Positions 15,015 through 30,464 of a DNA stretch of 59,512 nucleotides are shown in pieces. The notes beneath the pieces are model-generated. The model saw only the letters and a list, made by a program, of their open reading frames with translations. It made no database searches and was not told the origin of the DNA. Positions within the stretch are counted from its first letter, which is position 1. Each line of letters opens with the position of its first letter. The stretch lies in assembly GCA_040357565.1 (NCBI GenBank), contig JBDODJ010000069.1; one strand, 5' to 3'. Origin of the DNA: Cercozoa sp. M6MM. Lineage: Eukaryota > Endomyxa: Ascetosporea. A program made the translations under genes and the position numbers.

Positions 15015-16770
15015 ATGGTAACTGCAACAAAGAAGCAGCACGTGTGCTTGTTTGCCCAGTTATATTGACTATGGTGTGATGCTCACAGGAGAAGCGCACA
15101 CAGCACAGTCGCAAGTACGACCGTCAAATCCGTCTGTGGGGCGTGCATGGCCAGCGCAGCATCGAAAGCTCGCACACAGGTAGTCCTAACTTTGTTCTGA
15201 TCTGATTTGTCCTTCAAAAACGGCTGTGTGCAGTGGTGCTGGGCAGCGGCGCTTTGGCGAGCGAGACCTTAAAGAACCGTAAGTGACGCTTTTGCATTTT
15301 GTTGCTTCTTGCTTTGCTTGGCACTGTGCTTTGTGCCTGCAGTCGTGCTGCCCAACATGGGCGAGTTCACCGTCGTCGACGATGCGGTGACTTCGCCAGT
15401 CGATTTGAGCAACAATTTCTTCGTGTGCGACGACGATCTCGACAAGCCGCGTGCCGAGGCCGTCTGTGCCGCACTTCTCGAGGTGTGTGGCAGCTTCACC
15501 CTTCCCCCTGATTCCTGTCTATCCCTCTGTGCGTTTCTCCTGTCCCAGATGAACCCGGACGCGAGTGGCAAGGCGTTCGCAAAGTCGCCACTGGCACTGA
15601 TCGAAAGCGAGCTGGCCTTCTTTGACGAGGCCACTCTGGTCGTGGCCTGCGAGATGTGGGGTGCGCCGCTGCGCCGTCTGGCCGACTACCTGTTTAAGCG
15701 ACACATTCCTTTGGTACAGACACCTTTGTGGGGTCACTCTAGTTGTGTGGACACGGGTGTGTGGCTGTTGACACAGCTGGTTGCCCGCACGAACGGTCTG
15801 ATCGGCCAAGTGCGTCTGTGTGTGCCGGAGCACACCGTCATTGAGTCGCACGGCGATGGAGATCGGTATCTTGCTTTCCTTTACTCCATCCTTATGTTCC
15901 CTTTACCCTCACACCCCCACAGGAAGGACCTTTGCGTGGACGCAAAGCGACTGGCCGAATTCGATGAATTGCGCGCCTTCTGCGATCGCTTCTCGATCAA
16001 CTCTGATGCGTAGACTCGCCTTTACCCCCCCCCCCCTTTTATTCCCTACCCCTCCCGTCGGCAGAAGCGACTACGAGCACGCGCACGTGCCAATGCTGGT
16101 GATTCTGGCCAAGGTGTCGCAGGAGTGGCACCAGCAACATGGCGGCAAGCCTTCCACTGCCGAGGAGAAGGAGGTAAGTCATACACTCCTGTCCTTTAGC
16201 CTTACCCCCCCCCCGGTAGGAGTTCAAGCGTCTGATCAAACGTTACCGTCGCTCGGACGCCGAGCTGAACTTTGACGAAGCACTGGCGAACGCGTACAAG
16301 GTGTGGGCGCCGCCGGTCGACTTTGCCGTGACTGACGTGCTGTCACGTGCCGTCGACAAGGTGGCCGCCATCGACGGTTCCACCACGGGAGAAACGCTGC
16401 CGTCGCAGCACGATCTGTTCTGGCTACAGGCACTGGCACTCCGACGGTTCCAGGAGGCGCACGACGGTTTGCTACCTGTGTCGGCCGACATTCCCGATAT
16501 GCAGTGGTGCCTTAGATATGTACACACATGCATCTATATTTGTTATATATGTATTGCCCCTTGACTCCTTTACCTTGTCCACAGTGATACGCAGACTTAC
16601 TTGTCGCTCAAGAAGGTGCCAACTCCTGTCCCGCCTTGTTACATCCATATTAACCTTTGCTTTGCAAAGGTGTTTGCCGAGAGGGCAAAGCGAGACTGCG
16701 CGCAGTTTTTGCTGCTCGTGCAGCAAGTGCTGCAGGAACGCAACTTGCCGGCCAGTGCGCTCAGGTACTC

Positions 16771-16821
<51 letters not shown>

Positions 16822-16831
16822 NNNNNNNNNN

Positions 16832-16879
<48 letters not shown>

Positions 16880-17472
16880 GACTTATTTGATCTGCTTGAC
16901 CCCCCATAGTGAGCAGGACATGAGACACTTCTTCAAGCACCACCGATTCTTGCAGGCGAGTGACTACACGAGTCTTGACAGTGAGTACGCCTCGGGCAAG
17001 GTCGACCTGGACGACATCGGTACCTGGGACGGTCGCGACGCCAACGAGGACACAGGCATGCCGGTTGTGCCGCACACGAGCGACTGGTACGCCGCACTGC
17101 GCGTGGCCGAACTCTTCTTCGAGCGAGAGGGTAACTTCCTCCTCCCCTGCCCTTGCCCTGTACCCTCCGGTACCCTACACCTGCTGTACAGGCCGGCTGC
17201 CAGGCAGCGAGGATGCCAAGTACCAGGAAGACCTGAAGAAGGTCAGTGCGTTGGCACGTGAGTGCAGTCAACATTGGGACTGCGAGGTCAGCGACGACTG
17301 CGTCCGCGAACTCTGTCGCTACGGTGGCGCGCAGTTGCACAACATCGGCGCGCTGCTGGGCGGTGTCACCTCGCAGGCGGCGCTCAAGCTCGTCACACGG
17401 CAGTACATCCCACTCAACAACTGCTTCCTCTTCAACGGCATCCACGGCATCGCCGCCACACTGCGACTCTAG
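15015..17472 (+). CDS. NAE1: NAE1/APPBP1, regulatory subunit of NEDD8 E1
   Basis: Forms the heterodimeric NEDD8-activating enzyme with UBA3 and starts cullin neddylation. The proposed ATG (15015-15017) is followed at once by an intron; the next exon gives EKRTQHSRKYDRQIRLWGVHGQ, the family's N-terminal signature. Then come VVLGSGALASETLKN (pseudo-nucleotide-binding glycine loop), VVLPNMGEFTVVDD, SNNFFVCDDDLDKPRAEAV, FKRHIPLVQTPLWG, and the end IPLNNCFLFNGIHGIAATLRL, typical of NAE1. Stop 17470-17472. As usual in this subunit no adenylation cysteine domain is expected. Introns hold C runs directly before acceptors (16025-16036, 16205-16214). One intron has a CA array with an assembly gap (16775-16878). 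In-frame use of an earlier ATG in a 5' exon cannot be excluded. Confidence 0.94.
16775..16878. repeat. (CA)n with 10-N gap
   Basis: CA array in a NAE1 intron, broken by ten N at 16822-16831. The true length is unknown. Confidence 0.95.
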
Positions 17473-17843
17473 TGTCGCGTACGCGTAGTAGTTTCAGTTC
17501 GGTTAAGGCAATACGTCGCGTCCTACGATACGATCATTCATTTGATTTCGGCCGAGCGTTCAGTTCCGTCAAAACACACGTGCGTACACCGGCGGATCGC
17601 CGCAGGAGATACAAGCAGATTAAGGTTTTATTCACATTTCCATCGCCGTCGAGGCACTTGGGTTGTCGGCGTTCTCTGCATGCCCGTGTATAAAACATAG
17701 ACTGACGCGCTTGCATTCAACACTGGCCAATGCGGCATACTGGAGATCGGCGGCAGGCAAGGTAGCTTGGTGCAATCGCACGGTGTGTATCCTTGTGGCT
17801 CGTCTGCATCATCGCCATGTGCATTTGTTGGCATACAACCTCA
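17473..17843. other. Convergent 3' interval NAE1 / AAAP
   Basis: Contains the 3' ends of two convergent genes. A TATAAAACATAG and an A/T-poor stretch are the only visible features; no exon seen. Confidence 0.4.
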
Positions 17844-21348
<3,505 letters not shown>

Positions 21349-21641
21349 TAAAAAGGAGCTTATGTCTAAAGTTACAAACAATTGCAAGGCACACACGTGC
21401 GCATGCTTACACATGCGTAGCAGTGGATTCTTCAATATCAATTTTGGTTAAGTGGGCTTGGCACTGCACTATTGTTCTGGGTTTCTGCCTCAAGCGCACA
21501 CTAGGTTCGCTGTTAGAGTAGGCATTTAACACGGTAAAGCATTCAAGAGCTTTTTTCGCGTTGCGCTGTTGCGAAAACCCCCAATAAATGTCACCTTCCG
21601 ATCGTCACGAGGTTTTTCTTTCTGCTTCTAGAAACACAACC
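21349..21641. promoter_or_regulatory. Divergent promoter region AAAP / HPRT
   Basis: A 293-bp interval between start codons on opposite strands. A possible 5' UTR intron of the transporter lies at 21360-21420. CAATAAATG near 21583 is AT-rich but not a clear TATA box. Confidence 0.35.
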
Positions 21642-22701
21642 ATGTCCGTGCCGGAGGGAACACCAGAGTTCGCCAAGGAGGTTGCTGGTTGCGCGCCGCA
21701 GTATGTGCAGAACATTGGTACCCGCAACACGGCGCTCAAGTAGAAAAGTTTGACACAACTCATCTGCGCAGGCAAGATTTTGTACACGCGTGCCATGATT
21801 GAAGAGAAGGTGCAGTTTCTGTGCGTGCTTTCGTGTTTGTGTACATTGTTAGTGTGTGTGTGTGTTTGTGTTGTCTTAGGTTGCCGAGCTCGGCGCTACA
21901 CTGTCGCACGAGTACAAGGACAAGGACGGCATTGTTCTGGTCGGTCTGCTCAAGGGTGTGACGCCTTTCATGGTCGACTTGGCGCGCACGCTTTCGGTGC
22001 CGGTGCAACTCGAGTTCATGGGCGTCAAGAGCTAGTACTTTTGCCTTCTGTGCGTCTGTTGCCCTTAACGGTCATTAAATGGCAGCGATGGCACGGAGAG
22101 CACGGGCGATGTTCGCATTCTGTAGGGCGAACCCTTTAGTCTCTGCCCCTTGACACTGTATCTCTTCACTCTCTTTAGGTACGACGTGCAGACCGATCTG
22201 GAGGGCAAGAATGTTATTCTCATTGATGACATCTGCGATACGGTATCTCTTTATTATGTGAGCCCCCCCCCTCTGTGTCGATACTACTACCCCCAGGGTC
22301 ACACGCTCGTGGCTGTCAAGCAGCGCCTAATTGAGAAGAAGTGCTCCGTTTTTTGCCTTCCCTTTTGCTTATTCCCTGTTACCCCCCCCCCCCCCCGTAG
22401 CCCCGCGTCGCTGCGTACGTGTGTGCTGTTCGACAAGAAGGAGCGTCGCGTGCACGACGATGTTCAGTGCGACTTTGTCGGCTTTGACTGCCCCGTACTT
22501 TCTTATTTCCTTGTGTGCCGCTCCTTTTTTGTCTAACGACAATCTCGACTGGGTAGAACGAGTTCATCGTGGGCTATGGCCTCGACTTTGATGAGGTGAG
22601 CCACTGTTTCTCTCCCCTCTCCCTTATTGACCTGTTGGGTACTGCAGGAGTACCGCACGCTGCCTTTCGTGGGTGTTCTGAAGCCGTCGGCCTACAGATA
22701 A
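21642..22701 (+). CDS. HPRT1: Hypoxanthine-guanine phosphoribosyltransferase
   Basis: Purine salvage enzyme that converts hypoxanthine or guanine plus PRPP to IMP or GMP in the cytosol. Start ATG 21642 (MSVPEGTPEFAKEVAGC), stop 22699-22701. Exons give GKILYTRAMIEEK, VAELGATLSHEYKDKDG, VLVGLLKGVTPFMVDLAR (PPi-binding loop LLKG), LEFMGVKSYDGTEST (flexible catalytic loop), and VILIDDICDTGHTL, the PRPP-binding signature with the exon join between CDT and GHT. The end is EYRTLPFVGVLKPSAYR, the usual HPRT C-terminus. Introns 22035-22085 (GTACTT, 51 nt) and 22122-22178 (GTAGGG, 57 nt) are fixed by frame. Another intron has a C run immediately before its acceptor (22382-22396). All conserved catalytic elements are visible, so this should be a working enzyme. 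Confidence 0.95.
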
Positions 22702-22779
22702 CTCCGACCATTCGTCGTGCCCTGTCACACGCTGAGTCAGCGACGGACGTGAATCAGTGTTGCAATCGCGCGCTTCTAA

Positions 22780-22862
22780 TGAGTTGAGTCTGATAGGAAA
22801 CCAACTAAGTAGCTCCCCCGGCCTGCACCAGTCTGGGGTGGGTCACAAGAGCATGGTCATCC
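22780..22862 (-). repeat. LINE-family 3' end, copy B
   Basis: Shares GGAAACCAACT, then CACCAGTCTGGGGTGGGTC and ACAAGAGCATGG with copy D at 30468-30545. The terminal AACT tail is reduced to GACTCAACTCATTAG on the minus strand. Confidence 0.6.
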
Positions 22863-23257
22863 ACGAAAAGGCAGTTACCCTGTGTTTGGTAGAGCGGCGA
22901 GCAGCTCGAAACTGCTTCAAGAATTGGGTTCAATTGACACCACCACGTCTCGCAAGTTGCTACTATATCGGTGTATCCCAGTCAGTGTTTCCAACCATAG
23001 ATTTAAACTAGATTTAAAACACAATCTCGAAACTGTGCTACAGAACCGCCATTGACTCGGGCAGATGAGTGTTCTCGTTTGTAGCACAGCGTTCTCGTCA
23101 GTACAACACGTCTCAGAGAGACTCTCAGCCTAGGTTCCTGGAAAGCAGTCCGAATCAGTCCGAGCGTCAGCGTGTGTGAAAATGAACCGGTCAAGCCCGA
23201 CCGTCGGACAAATGAGTGTGAAACCCAAGGTTTGACGCGCTTAAAGCACCAGAAGAC

Positions 23258-23452
23258 TTAAAACTTGTCGCGAACAAACCAGTGACTGTCCATGAAAATC
23301 CTCTTCACGTCTTTGAGTTTTTTGTCCACCGCGCCAACGACTTGGTTGTTGTTTTTGGCTTTGAGTTTTTCACCCGTGGCAGCGACTTCAAGTTCATATA
23401 CCGTCGCCCGAAGCGACCTGCCGGTAGCCCAACAAATATACTCCTTTACCAT
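23258..23452 (-). CDS. Hypothetical 64-residue protein
   Basis: Open frame from ATG to stop reading MVKEYICWATGRSLRATVY then ELEVAATGEKLKAKNNNQVV and KKLKDVKRIFMDSHWFVRDKF. It has balanced charge and protein-like composition, but no recognised family. It lies between a LINE 3' end and the start of the next gene. It could be a real small gene, a single exon, or part of the LINE copy's body. Confidence 0.25.
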   Translation of the reverse strand: MVKEYICWATGRSLRATVYELEVAATGEKLKAKNNNQVVGAVDKKLKDVKRIFMDSHWFVRDKF

Positions 23453-23537
23453 AGTTAAAATGACTCAATAACTAGTGTGTCGGTATGACACACGGTTTGC
23501 TTTGGCTTGCAGCCTGGAACCTACGTGCACTGCCCGT

Positions 23538-25435
23538 ATGGAGGAGGAAATCACGCGCAAGGCTACGCCGACATTGTTTCGACGGCACGAACGGTGGCGG
23601 ATGCGAGTCCCCGTGCTAGCACTGACGACTCATCAGTTAAAGTACCGTTGCAGCAGTACTCATCCTTGCCTCACATGCCTTTGTGTAAACTTATTGTATG
23701 TATGCTCTGTGTTGAAGCCGAAGGCATCGCCTCATGAATCTTCTGCTCTTGACTCTAGGGCTAACACTTCAAAGCCAGAACATAACGTCGATCCCGATGC
23801 GTCAGTACTCCCACAAGGACGTTGCAAGTGGCCGGCTCGCCATTGTGTCTCGCAGGGTTCAGGCTGCGATTGCCATGGTGTGCTCATGGGCATACTGCCG
23901 CAACTTGCTGCATTGGCAGCAAACGCGCGGACTCCAGCAGTCGCTCCCGCAGGTAAGTAATCCTATAACTTGATACTTTAAGAAAACATCAACTTGCACC
24001 ATGAACTGGTGTACATTTGATTCGAAGCCGAAGCAAGAGACGCAACAGCTACTGCGCTCACTATGGATTCTTTCGCCCAAACGGACACTCCAATGACCCC
24101 GAAATCGGAGACCCAGAGATCGGACAGTGAACATGCCGAACACGAGACTCACTCGAATCCTATGGCCACGCACAAGGGCTCCGACTCGATCTCTTTCACC
24201 GGTACCCACATCTTCACTTGACTTGACTGTTTTTTGTACGCGTTTGCTTCCTGCGCAGAGTTCATGGTCGATACTGCAGTACCACACGAAACGGACAAAA
24301 CAGAGGCAAACGGCGCCGACGATGTGCAGACAGAGGGTATTCTGCGTCATTCAGATGGTTTTGCAGACAAAACAGAGGCAAACGCCCCCACTCCGAAACG
24401 TCGCCGACGGAAGAAGCCGCGCTCTGGCAAAACTGACTTGCCCGAGTTGGTGGCGAGCCGAGGTGTAGAAAACGAGGAGGCCAAGTCGCCTACGTGTTCG
24501 AGCCGAAGCAAAAGGCTGAGGAATGCTGTGTTAATGTATGCGTCTATCTTCACCTCTTCTTTGTAAGTTTAGATGCCATATGCCGTTCAGGTCGTTCACT
24601 GGCTGGAAAGAAACAATGCATGGGTTTCTTGGGAGATGTTCTGCGCGTGCCTTGGATCCACGTTCAAATGCCTGGGATAAACTCTGGTAAGTCTACCTTC
24701 CTTCTTTCCAAAGAAAATGAAGGACAAATCTAAAAAGATGACCGTATGCCGGACAGTCGGTGCAGCAGCGAACTGAGAGCGAAGTGTGGGGCACGATTTG
24801 GCCTTGTTGGTATGTCCAGTTTAGCTGACTTGGAGTTAGACCTGGAGTCATCTTTGTGCAAAGACATGAGCAACTGCTACTCTTGGATATGGGCGATGTG
24901 GAGCTTGATTTCTGCGATTGTGCTTGGTGCACTGGCGGGGCTTCTGCATGTGTTGTTTGCTAACATGATGTCAAGCCTGTCGTTCCCAGTCACGTTGTGT
25001 GACGTGAATCAAAACAGCTCATGCGAGCTTGAGGTAATACGGCCGTAATTAGGACATACTTTTGTTTTTCGAACGAGGATAGAGGGCATGTGAATTCGCG
25101 TCAGGTGTGGTGGGCAGGCGTCCGCGTGTTTGTTGTTGTGGTTCAAAGCATCATCCTGAACTCCTTGTCACTGAAACTTGACCTTCTGCTGCTGCGCGGT
25201 GACCACGCAAAAGTGCGTTTTTCTGTAGTAGTTTATCCTCCTTTGCTTTCGATTGTACATTCGCCATGTAGGCACTCACGCAAGCCCTTAAACCCAAAAG
25301 GGGATTCAAGAAACCCGGTATCGACACATATCAAGTGTTCGGCTTCAAATCTTGCAGATACGTTTCTACGTGGGATCTTGTAGCCGATGCTTCCGCGATG
25401 CTAAGCGCCAATAAATGCCTATCAACACTAAAGGT

Positions 25436-25499
<64 letters not shown>

Positions 25500-28195
25500 G
25501 TATTCCCCATCAGGAAGTGCTGGTGAAAAACCGCTCGCTCTTCAATCGTTTTGGACTGCAAAACTCTATAATCTGCGGATTCCTCGGAGCCTTCGCAATG
25601 TATCGCAACACGCGAATGGAACCTGTAAGTTGGTGCTTGACTTTGGGGAATAACCTTGCAATGCAAGAAGGTACTGTAATCATCTGGCGCGTAGGAACTA
25701 TCGATACTAACACTCGACGATCTTCCACGCAGCCTTCTCCTTCCCACGGAGTATGCATTGTCTGCAATGCTGCTAAGCCTTGTCGCGACAGAGGGAGCGG
25801 TAAGCAACCAATGATCCGTCGACAAATCAATACTATGAATTGATTTCTTTGCAGGCACTTGCTGACAATTTACATGGACCACTCGGCGAATGGCGTTTGC
25901 GGAGACAGTAAATTGGAACACTATCAAACAATATTAGCTTCTGTGTTTGTTCTAATCAATCGTTCAATCAATAGCGATCCGGATGAGTTGAAACGAAGAC
26001 TGCGTTGCTTGGACAAGCAGTGGTTTCACCGTTCCCGAGCTACGACTCCTCAAGAAACCAAACCATTCGAATGGTTTGCAACCAATGATGTAAACTTAAG
26101 TTGGCTGTCTCGAATGTACTGTACACTGTGTATTTTTCATTCTTGCCTTTCTTGGCAGAGTCACCTGTATACCTCCGTCGCCTTTGCATTTTTCGAAACG
26201 ACGATGGCCTACTTTTTCGCAGATTCGTGGGTACGCACGTGGCTGATCATTGTAGCCAACGGTAACTGCGTTGTGGACCTGTGGAACATTAACTGGTGTT
26301 TAGTTACAGTACAACTGCAACCTTTTTCTAGAACTCGGCAACGAATATGCAACTGATTCTGCCGCCCTTTTCTTGGGTACCGCTGACCTTCATGCCGCTG
26401 GCACTTGTCAAGTTAATGCGCTTGTGTCGGTAAATCTCAGGTGCCTTCGTCCCGTTCGTCACTCGAGTGTTGCTCTACATGGTCGCTCGATTCGTGATAT
26501 TCGCCCTGTTTAAACTGCGCTATGGTGTGTTGTTCTGTATCAGACTGTGACGGTATCCTGTACGAATGATTCTCACCTACATGCATGTGCAGTTGGCGCC
26601 TTGTCAGCAAAGTGTCGGGCTGTCGCAAAGCACGCATTCCTTCTCTCTATTCGCGTTCAGGTAGTGTTTAATCATACATGGATGAAGCGCGCAGTACCCC
26701 ATTCACCTCTATTTTCACTGATACATAGCTCGCACAAGTTACGGCCGACTTTTTGTAAGCTGCTTTTGTCAACGTCATAACATGGACAATATTCCCGTCA
26801 GCACTGTCTGCAGGCTTGGACTTATGCGTCGCTGGTGGCTAGAGGGCAATATGACACGAACTTCGTCAGTTTAGCCATACAAGATAAAATTTACGGAAAG
26901 TGTCCTAATTTGTCGTATGTGAGCAGGCACTCTATTCGCCCTATTCTGCCGTCTGCACAGCTGATGATGCAGTTTGGTACCACAAGCAACAACTTGAACC
27001 ATAAGGTGGGAGAATATGCTAACGGTATCTAAATACAGCGACCCCATTGCTCTTGGCGACAATGCTGGGACAGGCGAGCATGCATGCGGCTGAGCTACCG
27101 AATAAGAAACAATGACGGTATAGTGCTTAGTATGTCTAAAATTAGAGTACAGACTGCTGACTACTGTATTTTGTAGTGATTGTCAAATCACTCACTCAGT
27201 TGCCTCTCGTGCAGATCTGTAATTTTCATGTGTGCTGTCTATGTCTGTCCATTTCAGTAAGTAAACTTAGAGAATATGTCTGTCCATTGGTCGTCGTTTT
27301 GGAAAACGTCTAATTTAGACATATTGAGGTTCTTTTCCTAAATATAAATGCCTTAAATGAATGGACTGCGCCGTTCCATCGTGCCGTGTGCTCAGTTCGT
27401 TTACAATAAATACATTTACCAACGGTTTCGTCGCACCGTGTTGTCTCATCTGCCCTTAAACCTGTCAAACTCAGACCCTGCCAAGTTGCGACTGGCACGT
27501 GCTGGTTCGGATTTTCCTTCAGCCCAAAACAACCGTTCAGTGTGTCCTCGGTCTTTTAATCGTATGGCTTCATTCGGAACTCAAAACAGAAGCTGTTGCG
27601 ACGACGCTCCCTTCTGCGACCAGCGTGCTCCCTTCCGTGCGGGCGCATTCAAGTACCAAATTGTCAGCTTCGCACCAGGAGCGGACACTTGTTTTACGTT
27701 TCTTGTGTTTTTAATTTAGTATCCTGTTCCATGCGGAACTGATCCAGTCCTCTTAGACCCACGGACCTCTATTTACACTTCACGATTTACACCCAGAGCA
27801 CCAACTTGGCAAGGGATTGATGCAGCCGCACTCGCAGAATCTTCAACAGCACCAACAACAGCAGCAACAGCAGCAACAACAGCAGCACCAACATCAGCAG
27901 CAGCAGGGGTCTGAGCAGCAGCAGCAACAGCAAAGACTCCGACGACAGCCGGCCAACAATGCGTGGACAGTGGGTTCGCGCCGTCACCGCCTTGTATCAC
28001 GCTTTTCGAATCGAGAGCGCCCACTACACCATTCACCGTCCAGGGTACCCATACGACACCGATATTCTGTGTGAAGCACGTGTGTCGCATGTAGAGTCTG
28101 AGCGGAACGTCAGCCACTGTGCGCAAGATCATGCAGCGGGCCTTCCTCTCTCGGCCAGCGATTGCGGCGTCACGGCGGCCGACTGGACTTTTTGA
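23538..28195 (+). CDS. Unrecognised multi-pass membrane protein
   Basis: Not recognised. Proposed start 23538 (MEEEITRKATPTLFRRHERW). The N-terminal part is soluble, Ser/Asp-rich and ends in a nuclear-localisation-like cluster (TPKRRRRKKPRSGK, near 24400). The middle has several hydrophobic exons: WIWAMWSLISAIVLGALAG (24890), VWWAGVRVFVVVVQSIILN (25107), LYTSVAFAFFETTMAYFFADSW (26165), FVPFVTRVLLYMVARFVIF (26440) and an exon with VTADFLAWTYASL (26740-26850). Near 27722 it continues YPVPCGTDPVLLDPRTSIYT, then a CAG-repeat region, then WVRAVTALYHAFRIESAHY. The stop at 28193-28195 is my preferred end. It might be two genes, split near 27100-27350. A soluble basic head with a multi-pass body could fit a nuclear-envelope protein, but no family signature supports this. 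Confidence 0.42.
25436..25498. repeat. (CA)n microsatellite
   Basis: About 62 bp of pure CA repeat in an intron between exons LSTLK and EVLVKNRSLFNRFG. Confidence 0.95.
27838..27945 (+). repeat. CAG-type trinucleotide repeat, probably coding
   Basis: Imperfect CAG/CAA repeat. All three plus frames stay open for most of its length: Gln-rich, Ala/Thr-rich, or Ser/Asn-rich. The frame following YPVPCGTDPVLL gives Ala/Thr; the frame starting near ATGCAGCCGCACTC gives Gln. A GTCTGAG donor inside it and an acceptor at GTGGACAG near 27969 could remove about 60 nt. Confidence 0.7.
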
Positions 28196-28265
28196 TTTGG
28201 ACACGACGTACTTTTCTGCGTTGCTTCACTTGTTTTGTCTCAAAATCGTATATAAATTTAGCGCC

Positions 28266-29771
28266 ATGACGACGCCATTGACGGGCACGCCAATTCCAGT
28301 TGGTCTCATGCACGAGACGCCCTCGATCGTCTCAGCGCAAGTGGCCGCCAAACAGAGCCTCCTTACTTCGCACCAGCACCTACCCTTCTCTGTTTCTCAT
28401 GTACAGGTAAACGACCTTGTCCTTGTGCCCTATTTCATTAAATAAAAGCGGTATCACTGCAATATCCATATCGATACCTTGCAGAGATCTGTGCCAGCTC
28501 AACTGCTGTCTCAGCCGCTTCCAGGACAAGCACACCTTCCCCAAACTCACACACAACAACAGCAGCGGGAACAACCGCAGCTATCGCCAACACTCAGCGC
28601 AGATGACAGCGCTCCGGACGCGGCATTGACTGGCGGCAGTGGCGACAGTGGGATTTGTCCGTTTGCTGCGCGGAAAAACCTTCGCAAACGTCAAGCAGAA
28701 CGCATTAAACGGTCCTCAACCATTCATCTACATGCAAATCTGTGGAGATACTTAACACAAGCGTGCTCGCAGATTGTCGACGATCGAAACAGCGCCAGGT
28801 CCGAAGCGTGCACGTGCCGCAGAACTGCGGGAACTATGCAGCCCCGTGCCAAAAAAGAAGCGACAAAAGAAGAAAAAGCTAACCAAACCGAAGAAATTCG
28901 ACGGAACGGAAGCGTCTCCAAACAGCAAGACCAACAACAGCAAGAAGAATCTTGACGAGATGAAGTCGCAACCGGTGTCGGCAGGAACACCAAAGAAAAA
29001 ACGCGTCAACGAGAAGAACCCGGTCGCAACACAAGCTAGAGACATCGACGTCCTTGATGCGACTCTTCGCACCTTCGGTAGTGGAAGTAAGAGCAGTGTT
29101 GACCTCGACAACGAACAAGGGACGCTGGTAGAAGAGGAGGACGTTATGACGCACTTTATCTTCCAATCGGAGTACGATACGCCTCCAGCCGTGCACTCGC
29201 CTCTGCCGCCCTTGCAATACTACTCGTCGGTTGACAGCTCACTTCGCGAACTTCGCGACCAAGTCCGGGTACCCGTAACCAACTTATGTTTGGTACCTGC
29301 ACTTCCCGCTTGTTTTTTCTTGAGTATCCCATCCGCTGTTTTCTTTTGAGACTGGGTAGATGCTGCCGACATTTTCATCGCTGTTGGGCTTTGACGTCCA
29401 CGACGCTGACAGTGTGTTGGATGAAACCGTGTGTGACTCGCTCGACAACAGCTTTGGCGAAGACAGCTGGAGCTTCCAAAATGACAACCTCCAGAACTGT
29501 TTGGATTCTTTCGAGCCCATTGACCACAGGTATGTCAACACAGACTCCTTAAAGACAGTATTCGCCAAATCAAACACTGTACATGTTGCTTCGCGCTCGG
29601 ACACAGCGGGGACTCCTTCGACGCAGCTCTTCAAACACAGTTGTCTCCGCGCAGCAGTCATGTATAGCATATTTGCAACCCCTCCCGTTTTCGCTCACTT
29701 ATCTCAATATACTGTATCGTAGGAACGTGTTCACCGGCAGCATCAGATGTAAGAAAACGCTGCTGCTTTGA
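28266..29771 (+). CDS. Basic, Gln-rich nuclear-type protein
   Basis: Not recognised. ATG at 28266 follows TATATAAATTTAGCGCC. The sequence begins MTTPLTGTPIPVGLMHETPS, then a Gln-rich stretch (LPQTHTQQQQREQPQ), CPFAARKNLRKRQAERIKR, and after an intron LSTIETAPGPKRARAAEL with the strong nuclear signal PVPKKKRQKKKKLTKPKK. The C-terminal part is acidic (NEQGTLVEEEDVMTHFIF; LGFDVHDADSVLDETVCDS) and resembles an activation domain in composition. The last exon gives RNVFTGSIRCKK, stop 29769-29771. It is probably a chromatin or transcription protein; this rests on composition only. It starts 70 bp after the preceding gene's proposed stop, so the two could be one transcript. Confidence 0.55.
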
Positions 29772-29989
29772 TAGTTGCGACGACTGAAAGCACTTCTTGC
29801 ACCGCGATATTAAAGTCAGAGTATCGAGACGGATCAACGTGACCAAAGTCTGAGTAAGTAAGTAAACTAAATTTTACAGTCCGGCAGTGTCAAAACGGGC
29901 CTGGGAACACCTTGATGTGCATCTCTCTGCCTGGGTCTTCTAGTCCGGTTTAGCAGCCTGGCGCGGTCCGACATCAGTCCACATTTCCA

Positions 29990-30398
29990 TTCGCGGCCGG
30001 TTTGGTCGCGTTTCGTACAGCGCGTTGCAGTCGGTCGCGTCGACGTGCTACTGGAGCGAGGAAGAACCTGACCAGTAGACGAGGAGAAACTGAACTTACG
30101 CTTATCGTAGAGTTAGTTAGTTATGTCTATTAAGAGACCAACTATGTAGGTCCCCACCAGTCCTGGGGTGGACCACACGCCCATAGCCGTAGTCCGACCA
30201 CTTAAATTTAGTGTGGAGCCATCCAACCTTCCTATTGAAGATCCTCAGGATATCTTCTTCAAGGTTGGTACAGGTGGCGGGCTGAGAGTAGCAGAAGCCG
30301 TTGGCGTCGGCAGCTCGTCGTCTCATTTTTGTCCGTCGCGTCGTCTCGTCGCCTGTCACTCCTCTCATGCGCCACTCAGTTGGTTTGGCGTCTGCCAT
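29990..30398 (-). mobile_element. LINE-family copy C, 3' end
   Basis: On the minus strand the 3' end reads ...GGTCCACCCCAGGACTGG, then AGTTGGTCTCTTAATAGAC and a tail AACTAACTAACT ending at about 30110. A 90-odd-codon minus frame (30117-30398) contains GWLHTKFKWSDYGYGRVVHP. The last 90 bp align with copy D. The left part up to 29990 is uncertain. Confidence 0.5.
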
Positions 30399-30464
30399 CA
30401 GTTCCTTTGACTCACATTCTATCAGTCGGTGATAGGTGTCGTATTTCTTCGTTCTGCATCATTG

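Larger units (their letters stand above)
22702..23537. other. Intergenic with repeat copy and small ORF
   Basis: Holds a LINE-family 3' end (about 22780-22862, minus) and a 64-codon minus-strand reading frame (23258-23452). From 22870 to 23250 nothing recognisable is seen. Confidence 0.5.

Noticed and set aside
22200-22320. Possible APRT or orotate phosphoribosyltransferase identity for the PRPP-motif gene
   Set aside because: The LLKG loop, VGYGLDFDE region and terminal VGVLKPSAY are characteristic of HPRT.
27773-28204. A 143-codon minus-strand frame rich in Ala and Val
   Set aside because: It is the antisense of the CAG-repeat region; long open frames arise there by composition, and the plus-strand reading links to upstream exons.
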